From assembly GCA_030651695.1 (NCBI GenBank), contig JAUSCD010000012.1, forward strand, positions 372,001 to 436,000: 64,000 nt of DNA. The letters are read 5' to 3'. The notes under the pieces were generated by a model. That model was not told the origin of the DNA and made no database searches. It was given only the letters and a program-made list of their open reading frames with translations. This document shows, one piece after another, positions 1 to 8,990 of the stretch (its first letter is position 1; every line of letters begins with the position of its first letter). The DNA comes from Pseudohongiella sp. (GTDB lineage Bacteria > Pseudomonadota > Gammaproteobacteria > Pseudomonadales > Pseudohongiellaceae). Position numbers and translations under genes: made by a program.

Positions 1-2132
1 TGCTGTTTGGCTGTTATGAAATAGCTTGCATTCAACCTGGGAGCCCATTCGGTCGCTTCGAACGATGTCATGCGTGTGCCCCCGCGATGCACCAACCAGG
101 CTTCCCGATCGCGATAACTGACATTCATCTCAGTCACAAACCGATCATTAGGCTGCCACTGGAATCCCGCGCTGTAATTGATGTTCGCAGGCCCCAGATC
201 TTCTTCCGCGTTACCAATGCCAAAATTGTAGCTAAGCGGCCTGGAGCGATCGCTGGACCAGTTGGCATCATATGACCAGCGGTGCGGAATCTTGTAAGTA
301 CCATTGCCACGGCTCAGGCGATCATCCACCCTGGCAGGAAAATAACGCACATTAAGATTAAGCTGGGTATTGTCGTTGAAACTCATGTTCTGGCCGGCAA
401 ACAGGCCCAGACGAACCGGACGACCATCGCCATTCCACTGGTTGATGATGTTAAAACTACGTGTTCTCGAGCGATAAGCCGCAGACGCTGACTCGGTCAG
501 GCTGAAGCGATAATCCAGCATCTGGTGATCATTGCGCTGCAGGTAGCCGACGTCGTTGATATCCAGCTTGTCGTCGAAAAATGTGCCGGTAAATGTGTGT
601 TGTACCCCACGGGCCGGACGATAGTTGAGATCGAACATGGTGCCGCTGCCGGTGACACCGTCGACATCGCTGTGCAGAAGCTGACCATCAAACACCCATC
701 GGGTATCTGCCGAGAAGTACGACACATCGACTCCGTTTACCGTGGCATCACGGCCAGGGTGCTGCAGCCGGGTGCCTATCCAGCCTATACCTCGGCGACC
801 ACCGCCGCTGGTATCTTCGTACAACAGACGACCGATCGCAAAGTCACGCCCGGTTGCGTTTAACCGCACTGCGCTGCCGTCGGCTGCCGTGCCACGGATA
901 ACGGTATCGTCTTCTGCAGCCAACAAGGTGCCGTACCGCCAGTTGCCTTGAGAGCCGGTCACTTTGACAGCCCCAAGCAGCTCGCTAGGCGAATTGCGAT
1001 CGGTGACGCTGGTCTGGACACCTGCCGGGATATCAAAAACCGGCGCAGCACCAATACGACGCGTATTCAGCGTAGTGATCGGGCCAAACGGACTGCCGTT
1101 GTTGCGCGGATGGGTGGCAAAGACATCCTGGCCTTCAATAAAGAAAGTCCGTTTTTCAGAGAAAAACGTTTCAAATGCACTCAGGTTAACCACCACTTCA
1201 TCCGACTCAACAGTTCCGAAATCCGGATTGATCGTGGCTGACAACTGAGTATTGGAATTCGGGCGCCAGTAAAGATCGGCGCCTGTACGATATTTTGTAT
1301 CATCAGACAGATTGTTGTGGGTCGCAGACGCATAAGGATAAAACGTGAACTGCGTGCGCGGATTGATACCGCTGAGCTCGAACTTCTGGAACGCGGACAG
1401 ATACTCCGGATTGGTGTTCGGCAGTGCTGGCCAGGACCAGGTTTCATTGCGGGAGGTCACCATACGCTCGGTATAGATACCAATTTGCCTGGTCTCACCG
1501 GCCTCCGGCAGCTGCATCATACCCCAGGGTATAAACATCTCGGTCGACCAGCCGTTGTCCAGTTCCTGCGTCACGGCGTCCCACGGACCATCCCAGTCAC
1601 GGCCAATCTGCTTCTCTGGCAAAATGGTGCCATCGGACAAAGTGCCACCCAGATTGATGCGTAGAAAATATCCGTATAGGCCCTGTCCTGATGTGTCGAT
1701 AGACAACACGTATCCATCCCGCTGTACCCCATCATCACGTGAGCTCATGCGCGCGACCAGCGTATCCGGATCCTGATAGTTCATAGCCCCGACATAAATG
1801 CCACGCTCGTTGTAAAAGATCCGCGTTTCAGTCCGCAGCGGAGCAGGTGCAAGCGTGTCGGGATTGATGACACGCATGCCGTCAAAAGCAGGAATACTTT
1901 GCCAGACAGATTCATTGAGAAAGCCGTCCAGCTGGATGTCGCCCTGATCACCGTCAATGCGGATCATCTGGACAACGCCGCTGGCCGTGGCGCGACTGGT
2001 GTCGGGAAGATTGTTGCTGCTTTGCGCCAGAACGGCACTGCTCGTGAGCACGGCAATTGAAGAGAATGCGGCGACAACGCCGCCGACAAAAACCGGAGAC
2101 TTGAAGGTCAAAAATTGTGGGGTCAGTTTCAC
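1..2132 (-). CDS. DUF5916 / CBM9-like outer-membrane protein, partial (C-terminus beyond window)
   Basis: The frame is open from a GTG at 2132 down to the window edge, about 710 residues, so the C-terminus is missing. The first 35 or so residues form a signal peptide ending in a Val-Leu-Ala-Gln site, which supports the GTG start; an AAGG lies 10 bases upstream. After a linker comes a family-9 carbohydrate-binding-like domain (IDGDQGDIQLDGFLNESVW, then a characteristic GWSTEMFIPW), followed by a long region rich in Asn, Arg and aromatic residues with alternating polar and hydrophobic residues, as in an outer-membrane beta barrel. This order matches DUF5916 proteins, which are exported and often sit near peptidase or polymer-use genes. 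The substrate is unknown. The gene faces away from the small membrane protein gene at 2362. Confidence 0.8.
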   Translation of the reverse strand, partial: MKLTPQFLTFKSPVFVGGVVAAFSSIAVLTSSAVLAQSSNNLPDTSRATASGVVQMIRIDGDQGDIQLDGFLNESVWQSIPAFDGMRVINPDTLAPAPLRTETRIFYNERGIYVGAMNYQDPDTLVARMSSRDDGVQRDGYVLSIDTSGQGLYGYFLRINLGGTLSDGTILPEKQIGRDWDGPWDAVTQELDNGWSTEMFIPWGMMQLPEAGETRQIGIYTERMVTSRNETWSWPALPNTNPEYLSAFQKFELSGINPRTQFTFYPYASATHNNLSDDTKYRTGADLYWRPNSNTQLSATINPDFGTVESDEVVVNLSAFETFFSEKRTFFIEGQDVFATHPRNNGSPFGPITTLNTRRIGAAPVFDIPAGVQTSVTDRNSPSELLGAVKVTGSQGNWRYGTLLAAEDDTVIRGTAADGSAVRLNATGRDFAIGRLLYEDTSGGGRRGIGWIGTRLQHPGRDATVNGVDVSYFSADTRWVFDGQLLHSDVDGVTGSGTMFDLNYRPARGVQHTFTGTFFDDKLDINDVGYLQRNDHQMLDYRFSLTESASAAYRSRTRSFNIINQWNGDGRPVRLGLFAGQNMSFNDNTQLNLNVRYFPARVDDRLSRGNGTYKIPHRWSYDANWSSDRSRPLSYNFGIGNAEEDLGPANINYSAGFQWQPNDRFVTEMNVSYRDREAWLVHRGGTRMTSFEATEWAPRLNASYFITAKQ

Positions 2133-2361
2133 GTGGCGGCTACCTTGTTTTTATAATCGGCAGGAGTATAGCAGCTTTGTTTTTATGCCCGGGCGGGGAA
2201 CTGACACACAATCTCACTGAGTTTCACATTGTCACAAATGTCCGCGTTTATTTCATGATTGCCATATTTGCTCAGAACTTTTCCATGATTTGTTGATCCT
2301 AATGTCGTATCGCTGTGTTTAATTATTCAGTGACAATTCATATAGCAGTTGAGGTCACGCC

Positions 2362-2517
2362 ATGCGCATGTTCAAACGGAAAATAAATCCTATATTCGTC
2401 GAGGATGAACAATACAATTGGGGGGAGCGCCGCAGTGGCTTGCGTGTGCTTCTGGCAGTGATGTTTTTGGGAGTACTGGTTGCTCTGGTACTGATACTGT
2501 CTTCGCTACCCCTCTAA
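2362..2517 (+). CDS. small single-pass membrane protein (51 aa), unknown function
   Basis: ATG start with a GAGG ribosome-binding site at 2351-2354 and a 51-codon frame ending in TAA. The first 28 residues are charged (MRMFKRKINP onward) and the last 22 are almost entirely hydrophobic (Leu, Val, Met, Ala), predicting one transmembrane helix with the basic end in the cytoplasm. A strong stem-loop terminator follows 16 bases after the stop. Good ribosome site, tight terminator and sensible topology argue that it is real. No family was recognised. It could be a small accessory subunit of a membrane complex, but the neighbours do not say which. Confidence 0.55.
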   Translation: MRMFKRKINPIFVEDEQYNWGERRSGLRVLLAVMFLGVLVALVLILSSLPL

Positions 2518-2532
2518 AAATTCACAGATAAA

Positions 2533-2566
2533 AAAAAGCAGAGTGATCAAGCCACTCTGCTTTTCT
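2533..2566. terminator. bidirectional rho-independent terminator
   Basis: A perfect 12-bp stem, AAAAGCAGAGTG paired with CACTCTGCTTTT, with a loop of about 7 bases. The A and T tracts at the two ends let it work in both directions, closing the small membrane protein gene on the plus strand and the cytochrome b operon on the minus strand. Confidence 0.85.
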
Positions 2567-2593
2567 ATTTGCCCTGCCTGCTTGTCAACTCTA

Positions 2594-3016
2594 TTAAATA
2601 GCGCTTTTGTACATAGGCTCTTGTGATACTTTCTCTGGTTCTGACGAAGGCCTGAACACTTCGCTGTAAAGGAAGAAGTCCGTCAGCACTGCCCTCAGAT
2701 GAATCGACGCATTCAGATTGTCGATCAACTCTGAACTCATTCGGGTTTGTGACAACACAAACCGGATCGCGGCGCTGGCCTTACGAATATCTTCTGCAAT
2801 CACTTGCTCATATTCATTGTGACCGTCTTTGAACGCATCAGCCACGTTGGCCATCGCCGTCAGCATGCCTTCCAGCGTCGGCCTGGCATGTGGGGTTGGA
2901 GAATCCGATTCGATATGTGGCGGCCGCCCTTGAGCGGCATACGCCAGTAAAAACTCGTAACCTGATTCTACAACCTCGATTTCCTGGTCCAGATTCTTAA
3001 CGTCGGTCAACTTCAT
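2594..3016 (-). CDS. hypothetical protein (140 aa) coupled to cytochrome b
   Basis: The start is the ATG at 3016, which overlaps the stop codon of the upstream cytochrome b gene as ATGA; a GTG at 3025 is a second option. The product is soluble, mostly helical and acidic, with no signal peptide and no cysteines. No conserved domain was recognised by eye. Four-base overlap with a membrane cytochrome b gene suggests translational coupling and a joint function, for example a cytoplasmic chaperone or maturation factor for a redox complex, but that is inference from context only. A terminator follows at 2533-2566, so the two genes form a complete unit. Confidence 0.6.
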   Translation of the reverse strand: MKLTDVKNLDQEIEVVESGYEFLLAYAAQGRPPHIESDSPTPHARPTLEGMLTAMANVADAFKDGHNEYEQVIAEDIRKASAAIRFVLSQTRMSSELIDNLNASIHLRAVLTDFFLYSEVFRPSSEPEKVSQEPMYKSAI

Positions 3017-3762
3017 ACCTTCCACTTGTTCAAATCGTGATTGGCTTTAGCTTCGTCTTCGGAAATCCAGCCCTTCACCATTGAGCGGGTGTAGAAGAAT
3101 TTTTCCGGACGAACCGCAAAGTAAATATGTATCGCCGTGAACGCTATCAGCGACAACGTCGCCAGTCCGTGCAACAGGAACATAAGACCCAGCTGGGCCT
3201 CATCCGCCACCGCAGGTCGCTCCCAGAATGGTGTGCGAATATGCATGAACAGAATCACGCCGGTCACTATCACCAGCAATACCAGAATAGTCATTGCCCA
3301 ATGCATGCCCTTCTGCTCAAAGGAGTATTTGCCGGGTTTGCGACTTTCGTCAAAAGGTTCCGAAAAATCAGCTGGCGTCATGATCATGGACTTGAAGTCC
3401 TGCCAGAACGATGCGCGAATGATGTGGAAGATCACAACAAAGGTCAGCACCAGGCCAGCGATCCAGTGAATGTCCAGCCATGCGAAGCGAATGCCAACAA
3501 TCGGCATAATACCGGTTGCGATCAAAACCAGCACGGACGCAGCCATAATCCAGTGGAAAGCACGGTCAATGGCGCCGTGACGGCTGATTTTGCGGCCTTC
3601 AGAAGAAGGTTTGGCTTTTTTCTTTGCCAGCGCAGCCATAAAAATCGCGTGAGCCGCAAGCAGCACCAGAATGGCGACTGATACAACCCATAACAAGTCC
3701 CAGGCCACACCCAGAATGACTTCATCGCCCCATACGTCTCTTTTATAACGAACTATTTCCAC
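3013..3762 (-). CDS. cytochrome b561-type / formate-dehydrogenase-gamma-like membrane subunit
   Basis: A 249-residue protein starting at GTG 3762, with GAGGGG eight bases upstream. It has about five hydrophobic segments. Haem-ligand-type histidines fall in or at the ends of the helices: the HGAIDRAFHW segment, DIHWIAG with a downstream FHIIRA, KGMHWAM, and LHGLATL with AIHIYF. This spacing matches the b-type cytochromes of Ni/Fe-hydrogenase and formate dehydrogenase gamma subunits, which pass electrons between quinone and a periplasmic or cytoplasmic dehydrogenase. No dehydrogenase or Fe-S subunit lies next to it here, so the partner is unknown. The only operon neighbour is the 140-residue unknown protein downstream. 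Confidence 0.8.
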   Translation of the reverse strand: MEIVRYKRDVWGDEVILGVAWDLLWVVSVAILVLLAAHAIFMAALAKKKAKPSSEGRKISRHGAIDRAFHWIMAASVLVLIATGIMPIVGIRFAWLDIHWIAGLVLTFVVIFHIIRASFWQDFKSMIMTPADFSEPFDESRKPGKYSFEQKGMHWAMTILVLLVIVTGVILFMHIRTPFWERPAVADEAQLGLMFLLHGLATLSLIAFTAIHIYFAVRPEKFFYTRSMVKGWISEDEAKANHDLNKWKV

Positions 3763-4074
3763 TCTGTATCCCCTCAGCTAGTAGCTATTGTTTTTTTAGG
3801 TGCGTTCCCGACACCGTTGAAGTTGAAGTTATTGTAGTTCAGCGGTGCAGCGAAGCACCAGTAAGGACGTAGACGAAAAGCTGGTACCCGTACCACAGGC
3901 GATGTCACCCTTAATATAACGTCGGCGAGTCAGTTCAGGATTCACAGGCCGGCTGCCCTCCCTTATTCTTGTTTATTGATAGTGGGAAATGACGGGATTT
4001 TGTGAAGTGGAAGAGTAATCCAGACACTGGCTTTTATCAAGCCACCAGAGCCAGGCGCTACAGTTCGTCACGGC

Positions 4075-4102
4075 TTGACATATTTTTGTTCAGTGGTATT
4101 GT
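4075..4102 (+). promoter_or_regulatory. candidate sigma70 promoter of gltBD
   Basis: A perfect TTGACA at 4075-4080 is followed by a 16-base spacer and TATTGT at 4097-4102. It is the best promoter-like pair upstream of gltB and would give a leader of about 215 bases. A second AT-rich box (TATAAC) near 4300 could allow another, shorter transcript. Confidence 0.5.
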
Positions 4103-4123
4103 GTCCAGCCCCCGTAAAACAGC

Positions 4124-4292
4124 GCACCATGCTTTACCCTGTCCGGCCGATCCCGGACGCGCAGTACGCGGGGCGCAGGCCATCACCCCGGGCCTAGTCA
4201 AATCAATAACTTCTAAATTCACGCATCTCCCGGTTGGCAATGCTAAATGGTGCACCTTGTTAGGCGGGGAGAGTTGACGGTGGCCAAACCGG
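4124..4292 (+). promoter_or_regulatory. structured 5' leader of gltB with competing pairings
   Basis: Several segments can base-pair. GCACCAT (4124-4130) pairs with ATGGTGC (4247-4253). GTCCGG (4141-4146) pairs with CCGGAC (4153-4158). TCTCCCG (4226-4232) pairs with CGGGGAGA (4265-4272) with one bulge. CCGGTTGGC (4230-4238) pairs with GCCAAACCGG (4283-4292) with one bulged A. The last two pairings use the same 5' strand and exclude each other, and the first interleaves with both. This is seen directly; a regulatory role is inference. It does not resemble the glutamine (glnA) motif that I know. Confidence 0.35.
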
Positions 4293-4326
4293 AAACACTA
4301 TAACGAATAAACGAGACTTAGCGACA

Positions 4327-7300
4327 ATGACTGATCAAGCCCAATTTACCCACAAGTTTGGTTTCCCGGCGAAGACAGGTCTGTATGACCCGGCTAATGA
4401 AAAGGACTCCTGCGGTGTAGGTTTTGTAGCGGATATCAAGGGCCGTGCCAGTCACCAGATCATGCTGGACGCTTACCATCTGAATTCGCGCATGGATCAC
4501 CGAGGCGGATGCGGCTTTGAAGCCAACACCGGCGACGGCGCAGGCATCCTGATGGCGCTGCCGCACTCATTTTTTGCCAATATCGCCCAAAAAACCCTGA
4601 ACAAAGCATTGCCAAGCGCAGGCAACTACGCCGTCGGCAATATTTTCCTGCCGCAGATCGCCAAAGAGCGTGAATTCTGCCGCGACACTATCAATCGTAT
4701 CATCGCCGAAGAAGGCCAGAGTTTACTCGGCTGGCGTGTGGTGCCGGTTGATGCTGCCGGTGCAGATGTAGGTCCTGCCGCGCGCATGGCGCAGCCGCAC
4801 ATTGAGCAGCTTTTTATTGCAGCTGCCGACGGGCTTGACCAGGATGCCTTTGAGCGTGCGCTATATATCATTCGCAAGCGCTTTACACACAGGCTGCGCA
4901 GCGACAGTTCGCTGAGTGAGGCCCAGATGCTTTACGCCTGCAGTCTGTCGACCAAAGTTATTGTATATAAAGGTATGCTGACCCCAGGCCAGCTGTTCCC
5001 GTTCTATAAAGATCTGACCAACCCGGCCTGCCAGACTCACATGGCCATGGTGCACTCGCGTTTCAGCACTAACACTTTCCCGTCATGGGATCGTGCCCAG
5101 CCAAACCGCTTTATGAGTCACAACGGTGAGATCAACACGCTGCGCGGCAACGTCAACCAGATGGTTGCGCGCGAAGGCATGCTGTCCAGCCCGCTGTTTG
5201 GCGACAAGCTCAAAGAGCTGTTCCCGATCATTGATGCGGACTGCTCAGACTCCGGCTCTTTTGACTCGGTGCTTGAGTTTATGCTGCTGTCCGGCCGTTC
5301 GCTGCAGGAATCCGTGATGATGATGATCCCGGAAGCGTGGCAGTCAGACGTCAATATGTCTGCTGACAAAAAAGCATTTTATGAGTTCCACTCCGCACTG
5401 ATGGAGCCGTGGGACGGCCCCGCGTCTATCGTGTTCTCGGACGGGAAATATATCGGCGCTGTGCTTGACCGTAACGGACTGCGACCCAGCCGTTACTACG
5501 TGACCCACGATGACAAGGTCATCATGGCGTCCGAAGTCGGCGTGGTGCATGTTGATCCGGCCAACGTCAAACTCAAAGGCCGCCTGCAGCCGGGTAAAAT
5601 GTTCCTGCTCGATTTTGAGCAAGGCCGCATGATTCCTGACGCTGAGCTCAAAGCTACATTTGCGGCCAAGCGTCCATACGGCGAATGGCTGGCCAATCAG
5701 AAGATTACGCTGGATCAACTGGCCGACGGCAACGAAGCACACTCGCTGGAGTCTGACAACGTACTGCCGCGTATGCAGGCCTTCGGTTACACCACCGAAA
5801 CCATGCAATTCATGCTGTTGCCTATGATCACTGAGGCCCGTGACCCGCTGGGCTCTATGGGTAATGACTCGGCGCTGGCCTGTCTGTCTGACAAGCCACG
5901 CATGATCTATGACTATTTCAAGCAGCTGTTTGCGCAGATTACCAACCCGGCTATCGACTCAATCCGCGAAGAAGTGGTGATGTCGCTGGAATGTTTTATT
6001 GGCCCGGAAGGCAACCTGCTGGAAACCAATGAGAAACAGGCCCATCGCCTGAGCCTGAAGCACCCGATTCTGTCCAACAAGCAGCTGCAGACCATCCGTA
6101 ACATGGATTTCAAAGGTCTGCGCAGCAAAGTGATCGATATCACTTACGATGCCAAAGCTGACAAAGGCTATGTTGCGGCGCTGGACCGCATTTGCGCAGA
6201 AGCCAGCCAGGCCATTAGCGAAGGTTACGCCTTTGTTATTCTGTCCGACCGTAAAATCGGCAAAGGTCAGATTGCAATCAGTGCGCTGGTTGCCTGTGGT
6301 GCAGTACACCATCATCTGATTCGCCAACATGAGCGCACCCGTATCGGTCTGATCGTGGAAACCGGCGAAGCCCGCGAAGTGCACCATCACTGCCTGCTCG
6401 CAGGTTTCGGTGCTGATGCCATCAACCCGTATCTTGCGTTTGAATCACTGTGGCAGGCACAGCTTGATGGCCTGCTGGGCAGCGATTACGAAACCGAAGA
6501 CAAGATTGTGTATGCCTACAAAAAAGCAGTTGGTAAAGGCATGCTCAAAGTCATGGCCAAAATGGGCATTTCAACGCTGCAGTCTTACAAAGGCGCGCAG
6601 ATTTTTGAAGCGGTTGGCCTGGCTGACGACATCATCAACCGATGTTTCGTGGGTACTGCCAGCCGGGTGCAAGGCGTTAACTTTGACACGCTGGTCGAAG
6701 AAACTGAGCGACGTCACCGCCTGGGCTTCCCATTATCCGAAGCCAATCGCATTCCGGTGCTGAACAACCCTGGCGACTTCCACTGGCGTAACGGTGGCGA
6801 AGGCCATATGTGGGATCCCAGTGCTATTTTCAATCTGCAGGTTGCTGCACGCAACAACAGTCCGGACGCCTACAAAATATTCGCAAAATACACCAATGAG
6901 CAGACAACACGCGCCTGCACATTGCGTGGATTGCTGGATTTCCGCAAAGGCATCAAAGCCATTGCGTTGGACGAAGTTGAGCCGGCCAAGGAGATCGTTA
7001 AACGTTTTGCAACCGGCGCTATGAGCTTTGGCTCGATTTCTCCGGAAGCTCACGAGAGCCTGGCTATTGCCATGAACCGTATGGGCGGCAAATCCAATAC
7101 CGGTGAAGGCGGCGAGGATCCGGCACGTTTCCAGCCAATGCCAAACGGCGACTCCAAGCGCTCGTCTATCAAGCAGGTTGCATCCGGCCGTTTTGGTGTA
7201 ACCATCTGGTACCTTAGCAATGCAGATGAGCTTCAGATCAAAATTTCACAAGGCGCCAAGCCTGGTGAAGGCGGCGAGTTGCCAGGCGGAAAAGTAGACG

Positions 7301-8895
7301 AACAAATTGCACGTCTACGTTATTCAACTCCCGGCGTGGGGTTGATTTCCCCACCTCCGCATCACGATATCTACTCCATTGAAGATATTGCACAGCTCAT
7401 TCACGACCTGAAAAACGCTAACCGCAAGGCGCGCATCAGTGTGAAGCTGGTATCCGAAGTGGGCGTGGGTACAGTTGCTGCCGGTGTCACAAAAGCCAAA
7501 GCTGAGCACCTGGTAATTGCCGGTCATGATGGCGGCACCGGTGCATCACCACTGACCTCGATCAAACACGCAGGACTGCCGTGGGAGCTGGGTCTGGCTG
7601 AAACTCACCAGACTCTGGTAATGAACAACCTGCGTTCGCGTGTAGTCGTACAGACTGATGGTCAGCTGAAAACCGGCCGTGACGTTGCCATCGCAGCATT
7701 GCTGGGCGCTGAAGAATTTGGTTTTGCGACCGCGCCACTGGTCACACTGGGCTGCATCATGATGCGCAAGTGTCATTTGAATACCTGCCCGGTTGGTGTA
7801 GCGACTCAGGATCCTGAACTGCGCAAGAAGTTCAAAGGCCAGCCCGAGCACGTAGTGAACTACCTGTTTATGGTGGCCGAAGAGCTGCGTGAAATCATGG
7901 CCAGCCTTGGTATGCGCAAACTCACTGATATGGTGGGCCGCGTCGACCTGCTGGAAAGCCGCGAAGCAATCAATCACTGGAAAGCCAGTGGCCTGGATTT
8001 GAGCAACATCCTCAAGCCAGCCACCGCTGTGTTCCCGAACACCGGAACTTACCAGACCATTGAGCAGGATCACGGCCTTGAAAAAGCACTGGACCAACAG
8101 CTGATTGAGCTGGCGAAACCTGCACTGACCACAGGCGACAAAGTAAATATTGAACTCCCTGTGATCAATATCAACCGCGTAGTGGGCACCATGCTGTCCA
8201 ATGAGGTGGCCAAACGTTGGGGCGAGCAGATGCTGCCTGACGACACCATCAATATCAAACTGCACGGTTCTGCCGGTCAAAGTCTGGGCGCCTGGCTGGC
8301 AAAAGGCATCACTCTCACCGTTGAAGGTGATTGCAACGACTTCGTGGGCAAAGGCCTGTCTGGTGGAAAAATTATTGTGTATCCACCTAAAAACAGCACC
8401 TTCAAACCGGAAGAGAACGTCATTGCCGGTAACGTGAACCTCTACGGCGCCACCGGTGGCGAGGCTTATATTCGCGGTATTGCGGCCGAGCGTTTTGCGG
8501 TTCGCAATAGCGGCGCCACTGCGGTAGTTGAAGGCATTGGTGATCACGGTTGCGAATATATGACCGGTGGCCGGGTTGTGATTCTGGGTGAAACCGGCCG
8601 CAATTTTGGCGCAGGCATGAGCGGCGGTGTTGCTTACGTGTGGAACCCGAACAACGATTTCGAGCGCCAGTGCAACAAAGAAACCTACGGGCTGGAGTCA
8701 GTCATCGACAGCGCGGATGTGGCAGAACTGAAGGCAATAATCAGCAGACATCTGGATTACACCGGCTCTACCGTTGCGAAAAAGATTCTGGATAACTGGG
8801 ATCAGTCGGTGCAGCAGTTCGTGAAGGTAATGCCGACAGATTACAAACGTGTACTGGCTGCGATGGTAGCCAAAGAGCAGCCACTTGCCGTTTAA
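4327..8895 (+). CDS. gltB: glutamate synthase, large (alpha) subunit
   Basis: A 1522-residue protein, the usual length for bacterial GltB. It takes ammonia from glutamine and, with GltD, reductively transfers it to 2-oxoglutarate to make two glutamates. The catalytic cysteine of the class II glutamine amidotransferase domain is Cys29 (KDSCGVGF), preceded by a 28-residue propeptide that is normally removed. The central and FMN-binding synthase domains follow. The [3Fe-4S] cluster ligands are Cys1143, Cys1149 and Cys1154 (CIMMRKCHLNTCPVG). The C-terminal glycine-rich beta-helix domain is complete. It forms an operon with gltD 95 bases downstream, and a long leader lies upstream. Confidence 0.98.
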   Translation: MTDQAQFTHKFGFPAKTGLYDPANEKDSCGVGFVADIKGRASHQIMLDAYHLNSRMDHRGGCGFEANTGDGAGILMALPHSFFANIAQKTLNKALPSAGNYAVGNIFLPQIAKEREFCRDTINRIIAEEGQSLLGWRVVPVDAAGADVGPAARMAQPHIEQLFIAAADGLDQDAFERALYIIRKRFTHRLRSDSSLSEAQMLYACSLSTKVIVYKGMLTPGQLFPFYKDLTNPACQTHMAMVHSRFSTNTFPSWDRAQPNRFMSHNGEINTLRGNVNQMVAREGMLSSPLFGDKLKELFPIIDADCSDSGSFDSVLEFMLLSGRSLQESVMMMIPEAWQSDVNMSADKKAFYEFHSALMEPWDGPASIVFSDGKYIGAVLDRNGLRPSRYYVTHDDKVIMASEVGVVHVDPANVKLKGRLQPGKMFLLDFEQGRMIPDAELKATFAAKRPYGEWLANQKITLDQLADGNEAHSLESDNVLPRMQAFGYTTETMQFMLLPMITEARDPLGSMGNDSALACLSDKPRMIYDYFKQLFAQITNPAIDSIREEVVMSLECFIGPEGNLLETNEKQAHRLSLKHPILSNKQLQTIRNMDFKGLRSKVIDITYDAKADKGYVAALDRICAEASQAISEGYAFVILSDRKIGKGQIAISALVACGAVHHHLIRQHERTRIGLIVETGEAREVHHHCLLAGFGADAINPYLAFESLWQAQLDGLLGSDYETEDKIVYAYKKAVGKGMLKVMAKMGISTLQSYKGAQIFEAVGLADDIINRCFVGTASRVQGVNFDTLVEETERRHRLGFPLSEANRIPVLNNPGDFHWRNGGEGHMWDPSAIFNLQVAARNNSPDAYKIFAKYTNEQTTRACTLRGLLDFRKGIKAIALDEVEPAKEIVKRFATGAMSFGSISPEAHESLAIAMNRMGGKSNTGEGGEDPARFQPMPNGDSKRSSIKQVASGRFGVTIWYLSNADELQIKISQGAKPGEGGELPGGKVDEQIARLRYSTPGVGLISPPPHHDIYSIEDIAQLIHDLKNANRKARISVKLVSEVGVGTVAAGVTKAKAEHLVIAGHDGGTGASPLTSIKHAGLPWELGLAETHQTLVMNNLRSRVVVQTDGQLKTGRDVAIAALLGAEEFGFATAPLVTLGCIMMRKCHLNTCPVGVATQDPELRKKFKGQPEHVVNYLFMVAEELREIMASLGMRKLTDMVGRVDLLESREAINHWKASGLDLSNILKPATAVFPNTGTYQTIEQDHGLEKALDQQLIELAKPALTTGDKVNIELPVININRVVGTMLSNEVAKRWGEQMLPDDTINIKLHGSAGQSLGAWLAKGITLTVEGDCNDFVGKGLSGGKIIVYPPKNSTFKPEENVIAGNVNLYGATGGEAYIRGIAAERFAVRNSGATAVVEGIGDHGCEYMTGGRVVILGETGRNFGAGMSGGVAYVWNPNNDFERQCNKETYGLESVIDSADVAELKAIISRHLDYTGSTVAKKILDNWDQSVQQFVKVMPTDYKRVLAAMVAKEQPLAV

Positions 8896-8904
8896 CACGT
8901 GAGG

Positions 8905-8950
8905 GCCGGCACGTCACGGGTGGCTATGATAGCAACCTCGCGATGCCGGC
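8905..8950 (+). promoter_or_regulatory. nested intercistronic stem-loop between gltB and gltD
   Basis: GCCGGCA (8905-8911) pairs perfectly with TGCCGGC (8944-8950). Inside it, GGTGGCTA (about 8919-8926) pairs with TAGCAACC (about 8930-8937) with one mismatch. There is no T-tract, so it is not a classical terminator. It may stabilise the upstream message or tune the gltB:gltD ratio. Confidence 0.5.
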
Positions 8951-8990
8951 TGTCTGTTTAAGAAAAATTTTGAAAGATTAAGGTTTAGAC

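Larger units (their letters stand above)
3763..4326. other. 564-bp intergenic region between divergent cytochrome b and gltB
   Basis: This gap holds the upstream region of the minus-strand cytochrome b gene and the promoter and leader of gltB. The gltB side has a sigma70-like promoter at 4075-4102 and a leader with several complementary segments (4124-4292). On the minus strand, a short open frame of about 44 codons ends at about 3776, just before the cytochrome b start, but it has no convincing ribosome site. No tRNA or known riboswitch was recognised. Confidence 0.6.

Noticed and set aside
4103-4326. Known glutamine riboswitch or other named riboswitch upstream of gltB
   Set aside because: The conserved residues I know for the glnA motif are not seen; only generic pairings are supported.
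7546-8547. 333-codon open frame on the minus strand
   Set aside because: It lies wholly inside gltB, has no ribosome site and no domain; the gltB frame is certain.
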